A stretch of DNA of 63,846 nt from Frankia sp. R82 (GTDB taxonomy: Bacteria > Actinomycetota > Actinomycetes > Frankiales > Frankiaceae): assembly GCF_023716925.1 (NCBI RefSeq), contig NZ_JAMQQG010000022.1, forward strand, positions 1 through 63,846, written 5' to 3'. Made by a program: the position numbers and the translations under genes. Position 1 is the first letter of the stretch; every line of letters starts with the position of its first letter. Shown in pieces: positions 56,612-63,846 of this stretch. The notes beneath the pieces were generated by a model, which was not told the origin of the DNA, did no database searches, and was given only the letters and a program-made list of their open reading frames with translations.

Positions 56612-57772
56612 TTGGGATCGCTGGTCGTCATCGGGAAGTGGTTCATCCTGTCGCTGGCGGGGCTTGCGTTGCTGTCCTGGGTGGGCAGCGTGCTGCTGGC
56701 CCGGCGGGGACGGGCCGTGCTGGTCGCAATGGCGGGGCTGTCGGTGGTGTTGACGCTGGCGACGGTGGCGGATCTCGTCAACGCCTACTACAGCTACCTG
56801 CCCCGGGTTGACGACGTCGTCGGCGTCCGGTCGTGGCCGACGGCATCGGTACACGAGGCCGTGACCTCGTCACCATCGCGGCCGCATCCGAACGGATCGG
56901 TGATCGGCCTGCCGATCACCGGGGTGCACAGCAGTTTCGGTGTCCGGAAGGCGCTGGTCTATCTTCCGCCGCAGTACTTCATCGAGCCGCAGGCCCGTTT
57001 CCCGGTGGTATACCTCATGCACGGCTCTCCGGGCGCCCCGGTCGACTGGTACCGGGCCAACCGGGCGGCAGCAATCGGCGCGCTGCTCGCCAGTGCAGGG
57101 CGGCCGGCGATCCTCGTCGCCCCGCGGCTCAGCCGCGGGTGGCTTGATGACAGCGAGTGCGTTGACCGGCCCAGCGAGCACATCGAGACCTACCTGATCG
57201 ACGATGTCATCCCCACCGTCGATGCCCGGCTGCGCACGATTCCGCAACGCGCCGACCGGATCTTCGCCGGGATGTCTGCCGGCGGCTTCTGCGCATTGAA
57301 CCTCGGGCTTCGCCACCGCGACCTCGTCGCAACGATTGTGGACATGTCCGGGATGGACAAGCCCACGCATGACGGGGGGATGGTCGGCCTGTTCGGGAAC
57401 CGGCCCGATCTCGCGCTCGTCGCCGCGTCGAACACCCCGGCGCGCTACGCGCCGATCCTGCCGCCGTCCCCACCGATGCGGGTGTGGATGGACAGCGGGC
57501 GCAGTGACCGCGAGGCGCTGTCGGACACCCTGAACATGGCGTCCACCCTGGCGCGACGCCCGGGCTTCGATGTCGTTCTGCGGCTGCGGCCGGGTAGTCA
57601 CGACTTTGGTGTGTGGCGTCCGGCCCTGCGCGACAGCCTTCAATGGGCAGTACCATCCGGCGGGAACACCTCGGCCATCATCACACCTACTGCCAGTAGG
57701 CTGCCACCGACCGCCAGCGCGACCCCCGGACATCTCCAGCAGGATTCTGGTTATCCCCTTGTCCGACGGTAA
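56612..57772 (+). CDS. Membrane-anchored esterase (antigen 85/esterase D-like)
   Basis: A 386-residue protein. Two membrane helices lie at the N-terminus (IGKWFILSLAGLALLSWVGS, VLVAMAGLSVVLTLATVADL), then an extracellular alpha/beta-hydrolase: FPVVYLMHGSPGAPVDWY (oxyanion region), nucleophile Ser222 in IFAGMSAGGFCALNL, and the catalytic His in RPGSHDFGVWRPAL. Mycobacterial relatives are mycolyl- or acyl-transferases at the cell surface. Here a surface esterase is the safest call. The proposed start is TTG at 56612, which is uncertain. A truncated copy is at 47020-47270. Confidence 0.82.
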   Translation: MGSLVVIGKWFILSLAGLALLSWVGSVLLARRGRAVLVAMAGLSVVLTLATVADLVNAYYSYLPRVDDVVGVRSWPTASVHEAVTSSPSRPHPNGSVIGLPITGVHSSFGVRKALVYLPPQYFIEPQARFPVVYLMHGSPGAPVDWYRANRAAAIGALLASAGRPAILVAPRLSRGWLDDSECVDRPSEHIETYLIDDVIPTVDARLRTIPQRADRIFAGMSAGGFCALNLGLRHRDLVATIVDMSGMDKPTHDGGMVGLFGNRPDLALVAASNTPARYAPILPPSPPMRVWMDSGRSDREALSDTLNMASTLARRPGFDVVLRLRPGSHDFGVWRPALRDSLQWAVPSGGNTSAIITPTASRLPPTASATPGHLQQDSGYPLVRR

Positions 57773-58023
57773 TGATGTGTAGCCGCGCGGGGGGTTCGGT
57801 GAGGACTCGCCTGTTCGCGAGGAGCACCTCGTGGTATCCGAGTGCCGTAGCCTCGACGCGTTCGCCTATCACGAAGACAGCATCAGACCCGGCATCGTCA
57901 TGCTCGACGTCCGCACGCGCCTCCCCGAAGACACCCAACCCTCACCGCCACCGCGTAAACACCCGCTGCCTGGCCGGTAATGGCCGAGACTCCGTCACAC
58001 ATTGACATCGCCTGAACCGCGTC
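57773..58023. other. Gap with no recognised gene
   Basis: Some 250 bp with short frames only and no motif, hairpin or repeat that I can support. Confidence 0.35.
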
Positions 58024-58355
58024 AACCAGCTCTGGAACCGGTGACGAGCCTCGCTCGGATGCGGGCGAGGAGCTCATCGACGTCGACAGGCTTGGTGATG
58101 TAGTCGGTCGCGCCGGCGCCGGGGCACTTCTGCCGGTCGTCGGGCATGGCCTTCGCGGTGACGGCGATGAGGGCAGGTTCGCGATCCGCGGCATGGTGGT
58201 GATGGCGAAGACGTTGCGCAGGTCGTCGTCCACGACGAGCACCGTGCGTCCCGTCAGCCGGTCGTCGGAGGCGGTCTCCCGCTGCGGCGAACGCTGGTTG
58301 TCCTGGAAGCCACCCGTGACCAGCTCGCCGATTCCGGCGAGGGCATCGTCTGATC
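58024..58355 (-). pseudogene. Response-regulator receiver domain, internally deleted
   Basis: The first minus frame has [20 protein letters not shown] then [12 protein letters not shown]. The domain resumes in another frame: [43 protein letters not shown]. This is the receiver of a hybrid sensor kinase of the type ending in KPVDVDELL. About 60 residues, including the phospho-acceptor Asp, are missing where the two join and the frame shifts. It cannot be phosphorylated. Confidence 0.8.
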
Positions 58356-58390
58356 ACTGACCGCCGCGGCGACGCCGCCCCATCCCGGGG

Positions 58391-59005
58391 TCAGGGCGCC
58401 AGGCGCAGCGTGTTGACGAAGACCTTCGTGATGTACTCGGCCGCCTCGTCGATGCTGCACTCCACCAGGTTCTGGACCAGCCACATCTCCGGGAAGCGGG
58501 CGGTGATCGAGCCCAGGACGGCACTCACCAGCCGCGGGTCGAGCGTGGGGTCAGCCAGCCCGCGGCCCTGTAGCTTGCGGATCGACTCGGTGAGCTCGTC
58601 GAGGTGGTGCCGAAGGCGCTTGTCGCGCGCCTCGCGCAGGTATTCGTCGTACCGGGAGACCTCCTCGATGACACCGAGCAGCCGTGCCTCACGGCGATAG
58701 GCCTCCAAGTAGCGATATGTCGACTTTCGAATACGTTCCGTCGGCGACATGTCCGAGTTCGGGTCGAGGACGATCTGCTGCATCGGCGCGTTCAGCTGGG
58801 CGTCGGCCACGGCGGCGAGCTCGCGGAAGATGTCTTCCTTCGAATCGAAGTAGTGGTAGAAGGAACCGTGGGCCAGGCCGGCCCGCTTCACGATGTCGGC
58901 GACGCGGGTCGGCAGATAACCGGACTCCTCGAACGCCTCTTTCGCCGCTGCCAGCAGTTTCATCCTGGTCTGCGTCGCCTGCAGCGATCGTGTCTGGCTT
59001 GGCAT
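58391..59005 (-). CDS. TetR/AcrR family regulator
   Basis: A 204-residue repressor. DNA-binding domain: TRMKLLAAAKEAFEESGYLP, TRVADIVKRAGLAHGSFYHY, FDSKEDIFRE. The C-terminal domain has long helices and resembles regulators of lipid or steroid catabolism. The ATG at 59005 follows GGGAG; a longer frame to 59134 would add a 43-residue tail. It lies 230 bp downstream of the amidohydrolase on the same strand and may regulate it. Confidence 0.92.
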   Translation of the reverse strand: MPSQTRSLQATQTRMKLLAAAKEAFEESGYLPTRVADIVKRAGLAHGSFYHYFDSKEDIFRELAAVADAQLNAPMQQIVLDPNSDMSPTERIRKSTYRYLEAYRREARLLGVIEEVSRYDEYLREARDKRLRHHLDELTESIRKLQGRGLADPTLDPRLVSAVLGSITARFPEMWLVQNLVECSIDEAAEYITKVFVNTLRLAP

Positions 59006-59237
59006 CAGAGGGCTCCCTGCGGGTGGCGGCGATGACCATCGGGGCGTCCGATGCATGAGTCGATTGCTCCATGCTGCCAGGTCGGTGGCGCCGATCGGCA
59101 CGGACCACGGTGGGCCGAAAGCCGCCTTCGCCACTTGTGCGCCTGCGTCGACCCACCCGCGCTCTGGCCCCGGCGACCGCCGCGATCCGACCGCCAGCCC
59201 GGCGGCCCGACGGTCTCCGCCAGTCAGTCGGGCCCCG

Positions 59238-60443
59238 TCAGCTGATCGAGGCGCCGATGTTCATCAGCTTCGCCAGGTTCCCACCCATGTAGCCGGCGAT
59301 CTCCTCATCGGGCAGGCCGAGGGCGTTCAGGTCGTCGATGTAGGAACGCGGCTTCGCCAGACCCTCCGGGTGCGGCCAGTCCGAACCGAACAGGACGTGA
59401 TCCTTCCCGATCAGCCCGCCGAGGTAGTCGTAGTTCTCCTCCCAGAACGGGCAGATGTAGAGGTTGCGGCGAAGGGCGTCGACCGGGTTCTCGGCAAAAC
59501 CCTGCGGCATCTTCTTGTAGACGTAGGCCAGGTCGTTGAGCAGCGGTTCGAGCCACCTGCCGCCCAGCTCGACAATGGCAACCTTGAGCTGCGGGAACCG
59601 GTGCAGCACCCCGTGGCACGCAAGCGCGGCCACCGCGTCCGCTGCCGGCCGCAGGGCCCAGAGCATCGGGAGCGCCTCCATCTGGAACGGCCGCATCTCG
59701 GACTGCTCGCCCTGCCACTCGGCGGAGAACCGGGCGTAGCCCGAGTCCGAGCCGTGCATCGCCACGAAGACGTCGTGCTCTACGACCTTGGCCCAGAACG
59801 GGTCGAACTCCGGCAGCGCGAACGACCGCGAGCCGCGGTAGCCGGGCACCGGCGCCGGACGGATCAGGATGGCCTTCGCGCCACGCGCGACCGCCCACTC
59901 CAGCTCCTCGATCGCCCGGTCCACGATCGGCAGGGTGATGACGGGCGTGGAAAAGATGCGGTCCTCGTAGTTGAACTGCCAGGTCTCGTACATCCACTCG
60001 TTGAAGGCGTGGATGACGGTGTGGGTCATCTCCGGGTCGTCGCGCATCCGCTCCTCGAGCAGGCTGGCGAGGGTCGGGAACATCAGGGTGCGGTCGACGC
60101 CGTACTCGTTCATGGCCTCGAGCCGTGGCCCGGGCGCGCGGAACGCGGGAATCGCGCGGATCGGTTCGCCGAAGATCTCCCGACGGCTCTTGCCCTCCGG
60201 GTTGCCGTTGCGGTAGAAGTCCTCCTCCGCACCCGGACGGGCAACGACGTCGAACGTCGGGTTCGGGATGTAGTCACTGACCGTGTTCCGAACCATGATC
60301 TTGGTGCGGCGACCGATGTCGACGTACTGGATCGCGCTCTTGTAGCGGTCGGGTAGGAACTTGACGAACGCCTCGCGGGTCTCGTACATGTGGTTGTCGC
60401 CGTCAAAGATCGGCACAGAAGCAGAATCGACCATGGAGATCAT
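59238..60443 (-). CDS. Amidohydrolase 2 family metal-dependent hydrolase
   Basis: A 401-residue TIM-barrel protein of the amidohydrolase-2 type often found in steroid and aromatic catabolic regulons. Visible blocks: PIFDGDNHMYETREAF at the N-terminus, where the usual HxH is DNHMYE with one His, YGVDRTLMFPTLASLLEERM, VFVAMHGSDSGYARFS, LKVAIVELGGRWLEPLLNDL, DHVLFGSDWPHPEGLAKPRS with the metal Asp. It probably decarboxylates or hydrolyses an acid. ATG at 60443 follows AAGG; the ATG three codons later is an alternative. It is not closely similar to the amidohydrolase at 23180. Confidence 0.88.
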   Translation of the reverse strand: MISMVDSASVPIFDGDNHMYETREAFVKFLPDRYKSAIQYVDIGRRTKIMVRNTVSDYIPNPTFDVVARPGAEEDFYRNGNPEGKSRREIFGEPIRAIPAFRAPGPRLEAMNEYGVDRTLMFPTLASLLEERMRDDPEMTHTVIHAFNEWMYETWQFNYEDRIFSTPVITLPIVDRAIEELEWAVARGAKAILIRPAPVPGYRGSRSFALPEFDPFWAKVVEHDVFVAMHGSDSGYARFSAEWQGEQSEMRPFQMEALPMLWALRPAADAVAALACHGVLHRFPQLKVAIVELGGRWLEPLLNDLAYVYKKMPQGFAENPVDALRRNLYICPFWEENYDYLGGLIGKDHVLFGSDWPHPEGLAKPRSYIDDLNALGLPDEEIAGYMGGNLAKLMNIGASIS

Positions 60444-61568
60444 GCTAGACCTTGATTGACATCGATGTCAACGTCACTCGGATGGCATGGGTCCGGCCCT
60501 GGTCGACGAGTGGCTGGCGGTCACAGTGGCCGGTGGCGATGGGCGAGATCTCGACTCAGTCCGCTCCGACTACGCCGATCCCGCACATATATTCCACCCA
60601 CCCCGCCGGTCCGCCCACCGCGCTGGTCCGACGCCGGGCGGATCGGCCGCGCCGGTCGACCTGCCCGGCCGACACCGACGTCGGCGTCAACGAGTGTCGC
60701 CGTCAGGGTCACCTCGGCAGCGGGGTCGTGGGGCGCACAGCGTTGCCGCAACCCAGGTCGTGGCCCTGGTCACAGCTGCTCGGGACTCGTCAGTTGGTCG
60801 ACCTGCCCCTACCCGCCGGAGGCGACCATGCACAGGACGAACGGCCCGACCCTGGCCCGCAGGATGATCAATCCGGGCATCCAGGTCGTCCTCCGCTGGC
60901 GGCCCGACGACACCACCAACAACGATCGTGACACCGTCGATCATGGATGCCCCCTGGATGCGGCTCGCGACGCTGTGGCGTGCCCGGGACGATGGCCACG
61001 CCGGCCCGACACCCGCCTCGGTGAGGCTAACGCCCAGCACCCCTGGAGATCTTCGCTTCCTTCCGACACCAGGTGGGAGAACATCCCGCCTGTACCGGAC
61101 GCTCGGCTCACCACGGATGCCTGCTGGCCGCACCTGCCCTGGGTCGGGCGATGGGGTGCGGGACGACGTGCTCGGCGAGCCCATCCACGCTCGGGGTATG
61201 GGGGAATGGGGCCCCACCGCCCTGGTCCGCCACCGTGGCCCTCGTGCCGTCCGACGGTCATGCGCCCGGGAACTCGGCTCCATCGAACACTCGACCCTGC
61301 AGTCTCGGACCCCTGATGGCGCCGATCTCTCCGGTGCACGTCCGAACAGGACCAACCTCGCCCCCCAGGCGATTCACCGGGCGCTACCGGGCTGGGATCT
61401 GCGCGGGGTGAGAGCCGGGCGTGAGCAGGTCCGCTGGCAGGCTGGTCAACGACTCGGTACGACGGTCGACGAGGCGGCAGACCAGGGCACGGCGGGTGAC
61501 CATGGCGCCGGCGAGCAGGTCGCGATAGTCCGATGTCACCCTAATTCCGACATATAGCTACTAGAGGT

Positions 61569-61583
61569 ATTGAATCATTCAAT
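61569..61583. promoter_or_regulatory. AT-rich palindrome
   Basis: ATTGAA-TCA-TTCAAT, perfect 6-bp arms, in an AT-rich island of a GC-rich genome. It resembles MarR/TetR operators, but no intact gene starts beside it. Confidence 0.4.
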
Positions 61584-61850
61584 GTCAGTATGATCCGGTG
61601 CGCCATTTCTCTGATATGCGAACGGTTACATCTCACCGGGTTGACCGGGCAGGCTCACCACGCGCCCGCCCGCCGGTACCGCCGGAGGCGACACGTCGGG
61701 CACTTCCTCATGGAGAACTCCTGGCACGACAAGGAAAAGCCAGTCAACGCACAGGGATCTCTCCGCGGGCACAACCGAATCGACGGCTACGCCCGGCACG
61801 CTCCGGCCACCCAACGTGCCAGGGATGCCACCCGGTTGGCATCGTCACAG

Positions 61851-61875
61851 ATAGCACCAAAGTGCTATAGTTTTC
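61851..61875 (+). terminator. Hairpin followed by T-run
   Basis: ATAGCAC and GTGCTAT pair over 7 bp with a CAAA loop, followed by AGTTTT. This is the standard layout of an intrinsic terminator, yet no gene ends just upstream. Confidence 0.45.
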
Positions 61876-62452
61876 CAATCTCACACTCTCCGTACGCGAC
61901 CAGATTCCTGACGTCATCAGGCCTGCCTGGCCGGGACGCGGACGACGGACAGCCATCCCCCGGGACCCGGGATCTCCGTAGAACAGCGCGGATCAGCCAG
62001 GTCAGGGGGCGCGGAGGGCCGCCCGGCCGGGCACGTCCCGCGGGCAACGGAAACAATTCGGCGTCATGGCCTTATCGCTGCTCCAGCAGCCTCCGATCCA
62101 TCGGTATGCCCTCGGCGCGCTGGACAGCACCGGCCCACGCCGTATCCATGTCCGCACCCGGCGGAACCCCAACCGCAGCCGGCGACGCACTCTCCGAGAC
62201 GCCAGTCTGGACGCGTTCCGGAGCTGTGCGGTTTAAGCGACCAGGCCGGCCAGAGCGGCTTTCGGTGTGCCCGGACACGAGCATCAACACCGTCACGAGC
62301 ATCAACACCATGCCGTGGCAGAGTCGAAGCGCTCATGGTCCGACGCTGTGGGCCAGGCGCCTCTGATCAGACAACCGTCGATCAAAAACAGTACGCTGAC
62401 CGGCCCCCAACCTGTCGATCGGGTCCGGATCATTCCAAGAAAGGCATCACTC

Positions 62453-63688
62453 GTGAGGTCCCGTGCACTTGCGGCATTGTTTGTCGCGCCAATATTTCTC
62501 GCCTCCGCAGCAGCCTGTAGCAGCGCGCCGACAGCCAGCGCGGAAAGCTGCAGCACGAAGGCGCCGGGAGTATCGCCGACCGAGATCAGAGCCGGCTTCA
62601 TCTTTCCGGCGAGCGGGGTGCTGTCGAATACGTTCGTCCCGGTACGGGCAGGCCTGGAGGCACGTGTTGACGCAGCGAACGCCGCGGGTGGCGTCTACGG
62701 CCGTCAGATCAGATATGACTGGGCCGACGATCGCGGCAAACCCGCCACCAACGACGTGGTCGCCCGGAGCCTGGTCGACGAAAAAGCGGACTTCGCCATC
62801 ATGGAGACCTCCCCGGTGTCGTCCGGCGGGGCATCGTATCTCGCCTCCAAGCAGATCCCCGTCGTCGGCCTGGCCGTCGAAGCCGCGTGGTCGCAGTACC
62901 GCAACATGTTCGCGTTCAGCTACGCTCAGGGTGCACTGCGGTCATCCGGGGCGGTAACCACGTTCGGGAAGTTCGCCCGCCAGCAGGGCGGCACACGGGC
63001 GCTCCTCATCACCGACCCCGTCGGCCTGGGCCTGTCCGTCACCTCGCACGCGGCGATGCAGACCAGCCTGGAGTCCGTCGGAATTTCCGTCGATCAGGCC
63101 GAGGCGGACCAGGAACCCTCCAACAGCCAGCTGAACGACATCATTCGTCGGATGACCACAGAAAACATCGACACTCTCGTCGGCACGCTGACAACCGAAA
63201 CCTTCGCAAAAATCGTCGTGGCTGTGCGACAGCACGGGCTGCAGCCCAAGGTTCTTCTCACCGGCAGCCAGCTACCCGGCAGCGACCTTCTCGCCAGGTA
63301 CGGTTCGCAGCTGGCCGGCGTGACCACCTACAGCAGCCAGCCGATGGATCCGAAGGACCCGGCTGTGGCGGCCTACCAGGCGAACCTCAACCGCTATGCC
63401 CCCGAGCTGGAGGACTCCGGCCAGCCGGTTGCACTCGCCGGCTACGTCACCGCCGATCTACTGATTCGCGGCCTGCAGGCGGCCGGCCCGTGCCCAACCC
63501 GGCAGAGCTTCATCACCGGCCTGCGTGCCGTGAAGAACTACACCGCCGGCGGCCTCGTCCCGGCCATAGATTTCGAGGCCGGCTTCGGCAGGACACCGAT
63601 CTGCTACCCGTTCGTCAGCATCAACGCATTTGGTAACGGCACGGTGACCAAAAGTGCCAGTTTCTGTGGGGAACGTGTCGGCACCTGA
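62453..63688 (+). CDS. ABC transporter substrate-binding lipoprotein (branched-chain amino acid type)
   Basis: A 411-residue periplasmic-binding-protein-like lipoprotein. The signal RALAALFVAPIFLASAAACS has a lipobox Cys at residue 22. The mature part is the Leu/Ile/Val-binding fold: EIRAGFIFPASGVLSNTFVP, VYGRQIRYDWADDRGKP, LASKQIPVVGLAVEA and LAGYVTADLLIRGLQAAGPC. It captures a small solute, often an amino acid, amide or aromatic acid, for an ABC importer. GTG at 62453 with AAGAAAGG upstream fits the signal; frames further upstream add unrelated sequence. The permease genes would lie beyond the window. Confidence 0.9.
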   Translation: MRSRALAALFVAPIFLASAAACSSAPTASAESCSTKAPGVSPTEIRAGFIFPASGVLSNTFVPVRAGLEARVDAANAAGGVYGRQIRYDWADDRGKPATNDVVARSLVDEKADFAIMETSPVSSGGASYLASKQIPVVGLAVEAAWSQYRNMFAFSYAQGALRSSGAVTTFGKFARQQGGTRALLITDPVGLGLSVTSHAAMQTSLESVGISVDQAEADQEPSNSQLNDIIRRMTTENIDTLVGTLTTETFAKIVVAVRQHGLQPKVLLTGSQLPGSDLLARYGSQLAGVTTYSSQPMDPKDPAVAAYQANLNRYAPELEDSGQPVALAGYVTADLLIRGLQAAGPCPTRQSFITGLRAVKNYTAGGLVPAIDFEAGFGRTPICYPFVSINAFGNGTVTKSASFCGERVGT

Positions 63689-63699
63689 TCCGACAGTCG

Positions 63700-63846
63700 T
63701 AAGGCTCAGATGTGCCCAGGCCGGGCGGACGACATCGGTGGGGAGTGGGGGGGCGCTTTCGTGGCCCCCCTACCCCCCCCCCCACCCCCCCGCCCCCGGG
63801 CGGGGGGCCCAACCTCCCGGGGTAAAAGCTCGTGGGGGGAAGATCC
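63700..63846. other. Low-complexity contig edge
   Basis: The last 100 bases contain poly-C and poly-G runs (for example 63770-63800) unlike the rest of the window. This probably marks low-quality sequence at a contig end, so features here should not be trusted. Confidence 0.65.

Larger units (their letters stand above)
60444..62452. other. 2-kb gene-poor region
   Basis: No convincing gene is visible in 2 kb. Long open frames exist on both strands as expected from base composition, but none has a domain motif or a good start. Local AT-rich spots carry palindromes at 61569-61583 and 61851-61868. One minus segment near 61440-61540 (YRDLLAGAMVTRRALVCRLV) may be a decayed gene. Confidence 0.45.

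Noticed and set aside
62277-62311. 18-bp tandem repeat ACGAGCATCAACACC-type
   Set aside because: Fewer than two full units, in a gap; too short to separate from chance.

Overview
The window is about 70% G+C with GTG/TTG starts, many start-stop overlaps, PadR/TetR/LysR/ArsR regulators, a large LuxR-type ATPase regulator, a modular type I polyketide synthase and many decayed transposases. This fits a soil or plant-associated actinomycete, most likely Frankia-like; that assignment is inferred from gene style, not from a marker gene. No rRNA, intact tRNA or CRISPR array was found.

Region by region. (1) 1-7 kb: the 5' end of a type I PKS gene (AT-ACP-KS, reading off the left edge) divergent from a LAL regulator. 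(2) 7-14 kb: HAD remnant, divergent SDR/TetR pair around a 28-bp operator-like palindrome, a pentapeptide-repeat membrane protein, and a PadR-led cluster in which a 17-bp motif occurs twice, ending in a CxxC micro-ORF coupled to a PCMT-like methyltransferase. (3) 14-21 kb: DEAD-box helicase, IS debris, DUF167, a tandem-duplicated Phd-like protein facing six 10-bp repeats, a membrane protein, a broken serine recombinase and a one-repeat OAA-type lectin. (4) 21.6-33.1 kb: a catabolic block. P450 and ACMSD-like amidohydrolase (-), then LysR, 2-hydroxyacid dehydrogenase, APH-fold kinase, enolase paralogue, FAH-family hydrolase, ferredoxin-type reductase, extradiol dioxygenase and FAD monooxygenase (+). 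Several of these genes overlap by 4 nt. (5) 33-50.7 kb: envelope, metal and signalling genes: DMFase-like lipoprotein, PH-like protein, CtaG, two-component system plus ABC exporter, polysaccharide deacetylase, LCP protein, TatA, Nramp-like transporter with ArsR regulator, OmpR/kinase pair and a COG4705 membrane protein. (6) 50.8-62.4 kb: gene-poor, with many pseudogenes (COG4705 copy, CorA, response regulator, IS1380) between a few intact genes (GT4 glycosyltransferase, secreted protein, esterase, TetR, amidohydrolase). (7) 62.45 kb to the end: an ABC substrate-binding lipoprotein, then a poly-C/poly-G edge that looks like poor assembly.

The most interesting unit is dehydrogenase-kinase-enolase-FAH at 25.7-30.0 kb. 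Reductase, kinase and enolase are the three activities needed to turn a 2-oxo acid into a phosphoenol acid, as in the glycerate route to PEP. Here the enolase keeps its metal ligands and catalytic Lys/Glu but has lost two substrate-contact residues, and the genes sit beside ring-cleavage functions. A phospho-activated 2-hydroxyacid pathway on an unusual substrate is a testable hypothesis. A second theme is a set of TGAA-N6-TTCA palindromes, like ArsR/SmtB operators, in front of tatA and of two copies of an unrecognised small gene.
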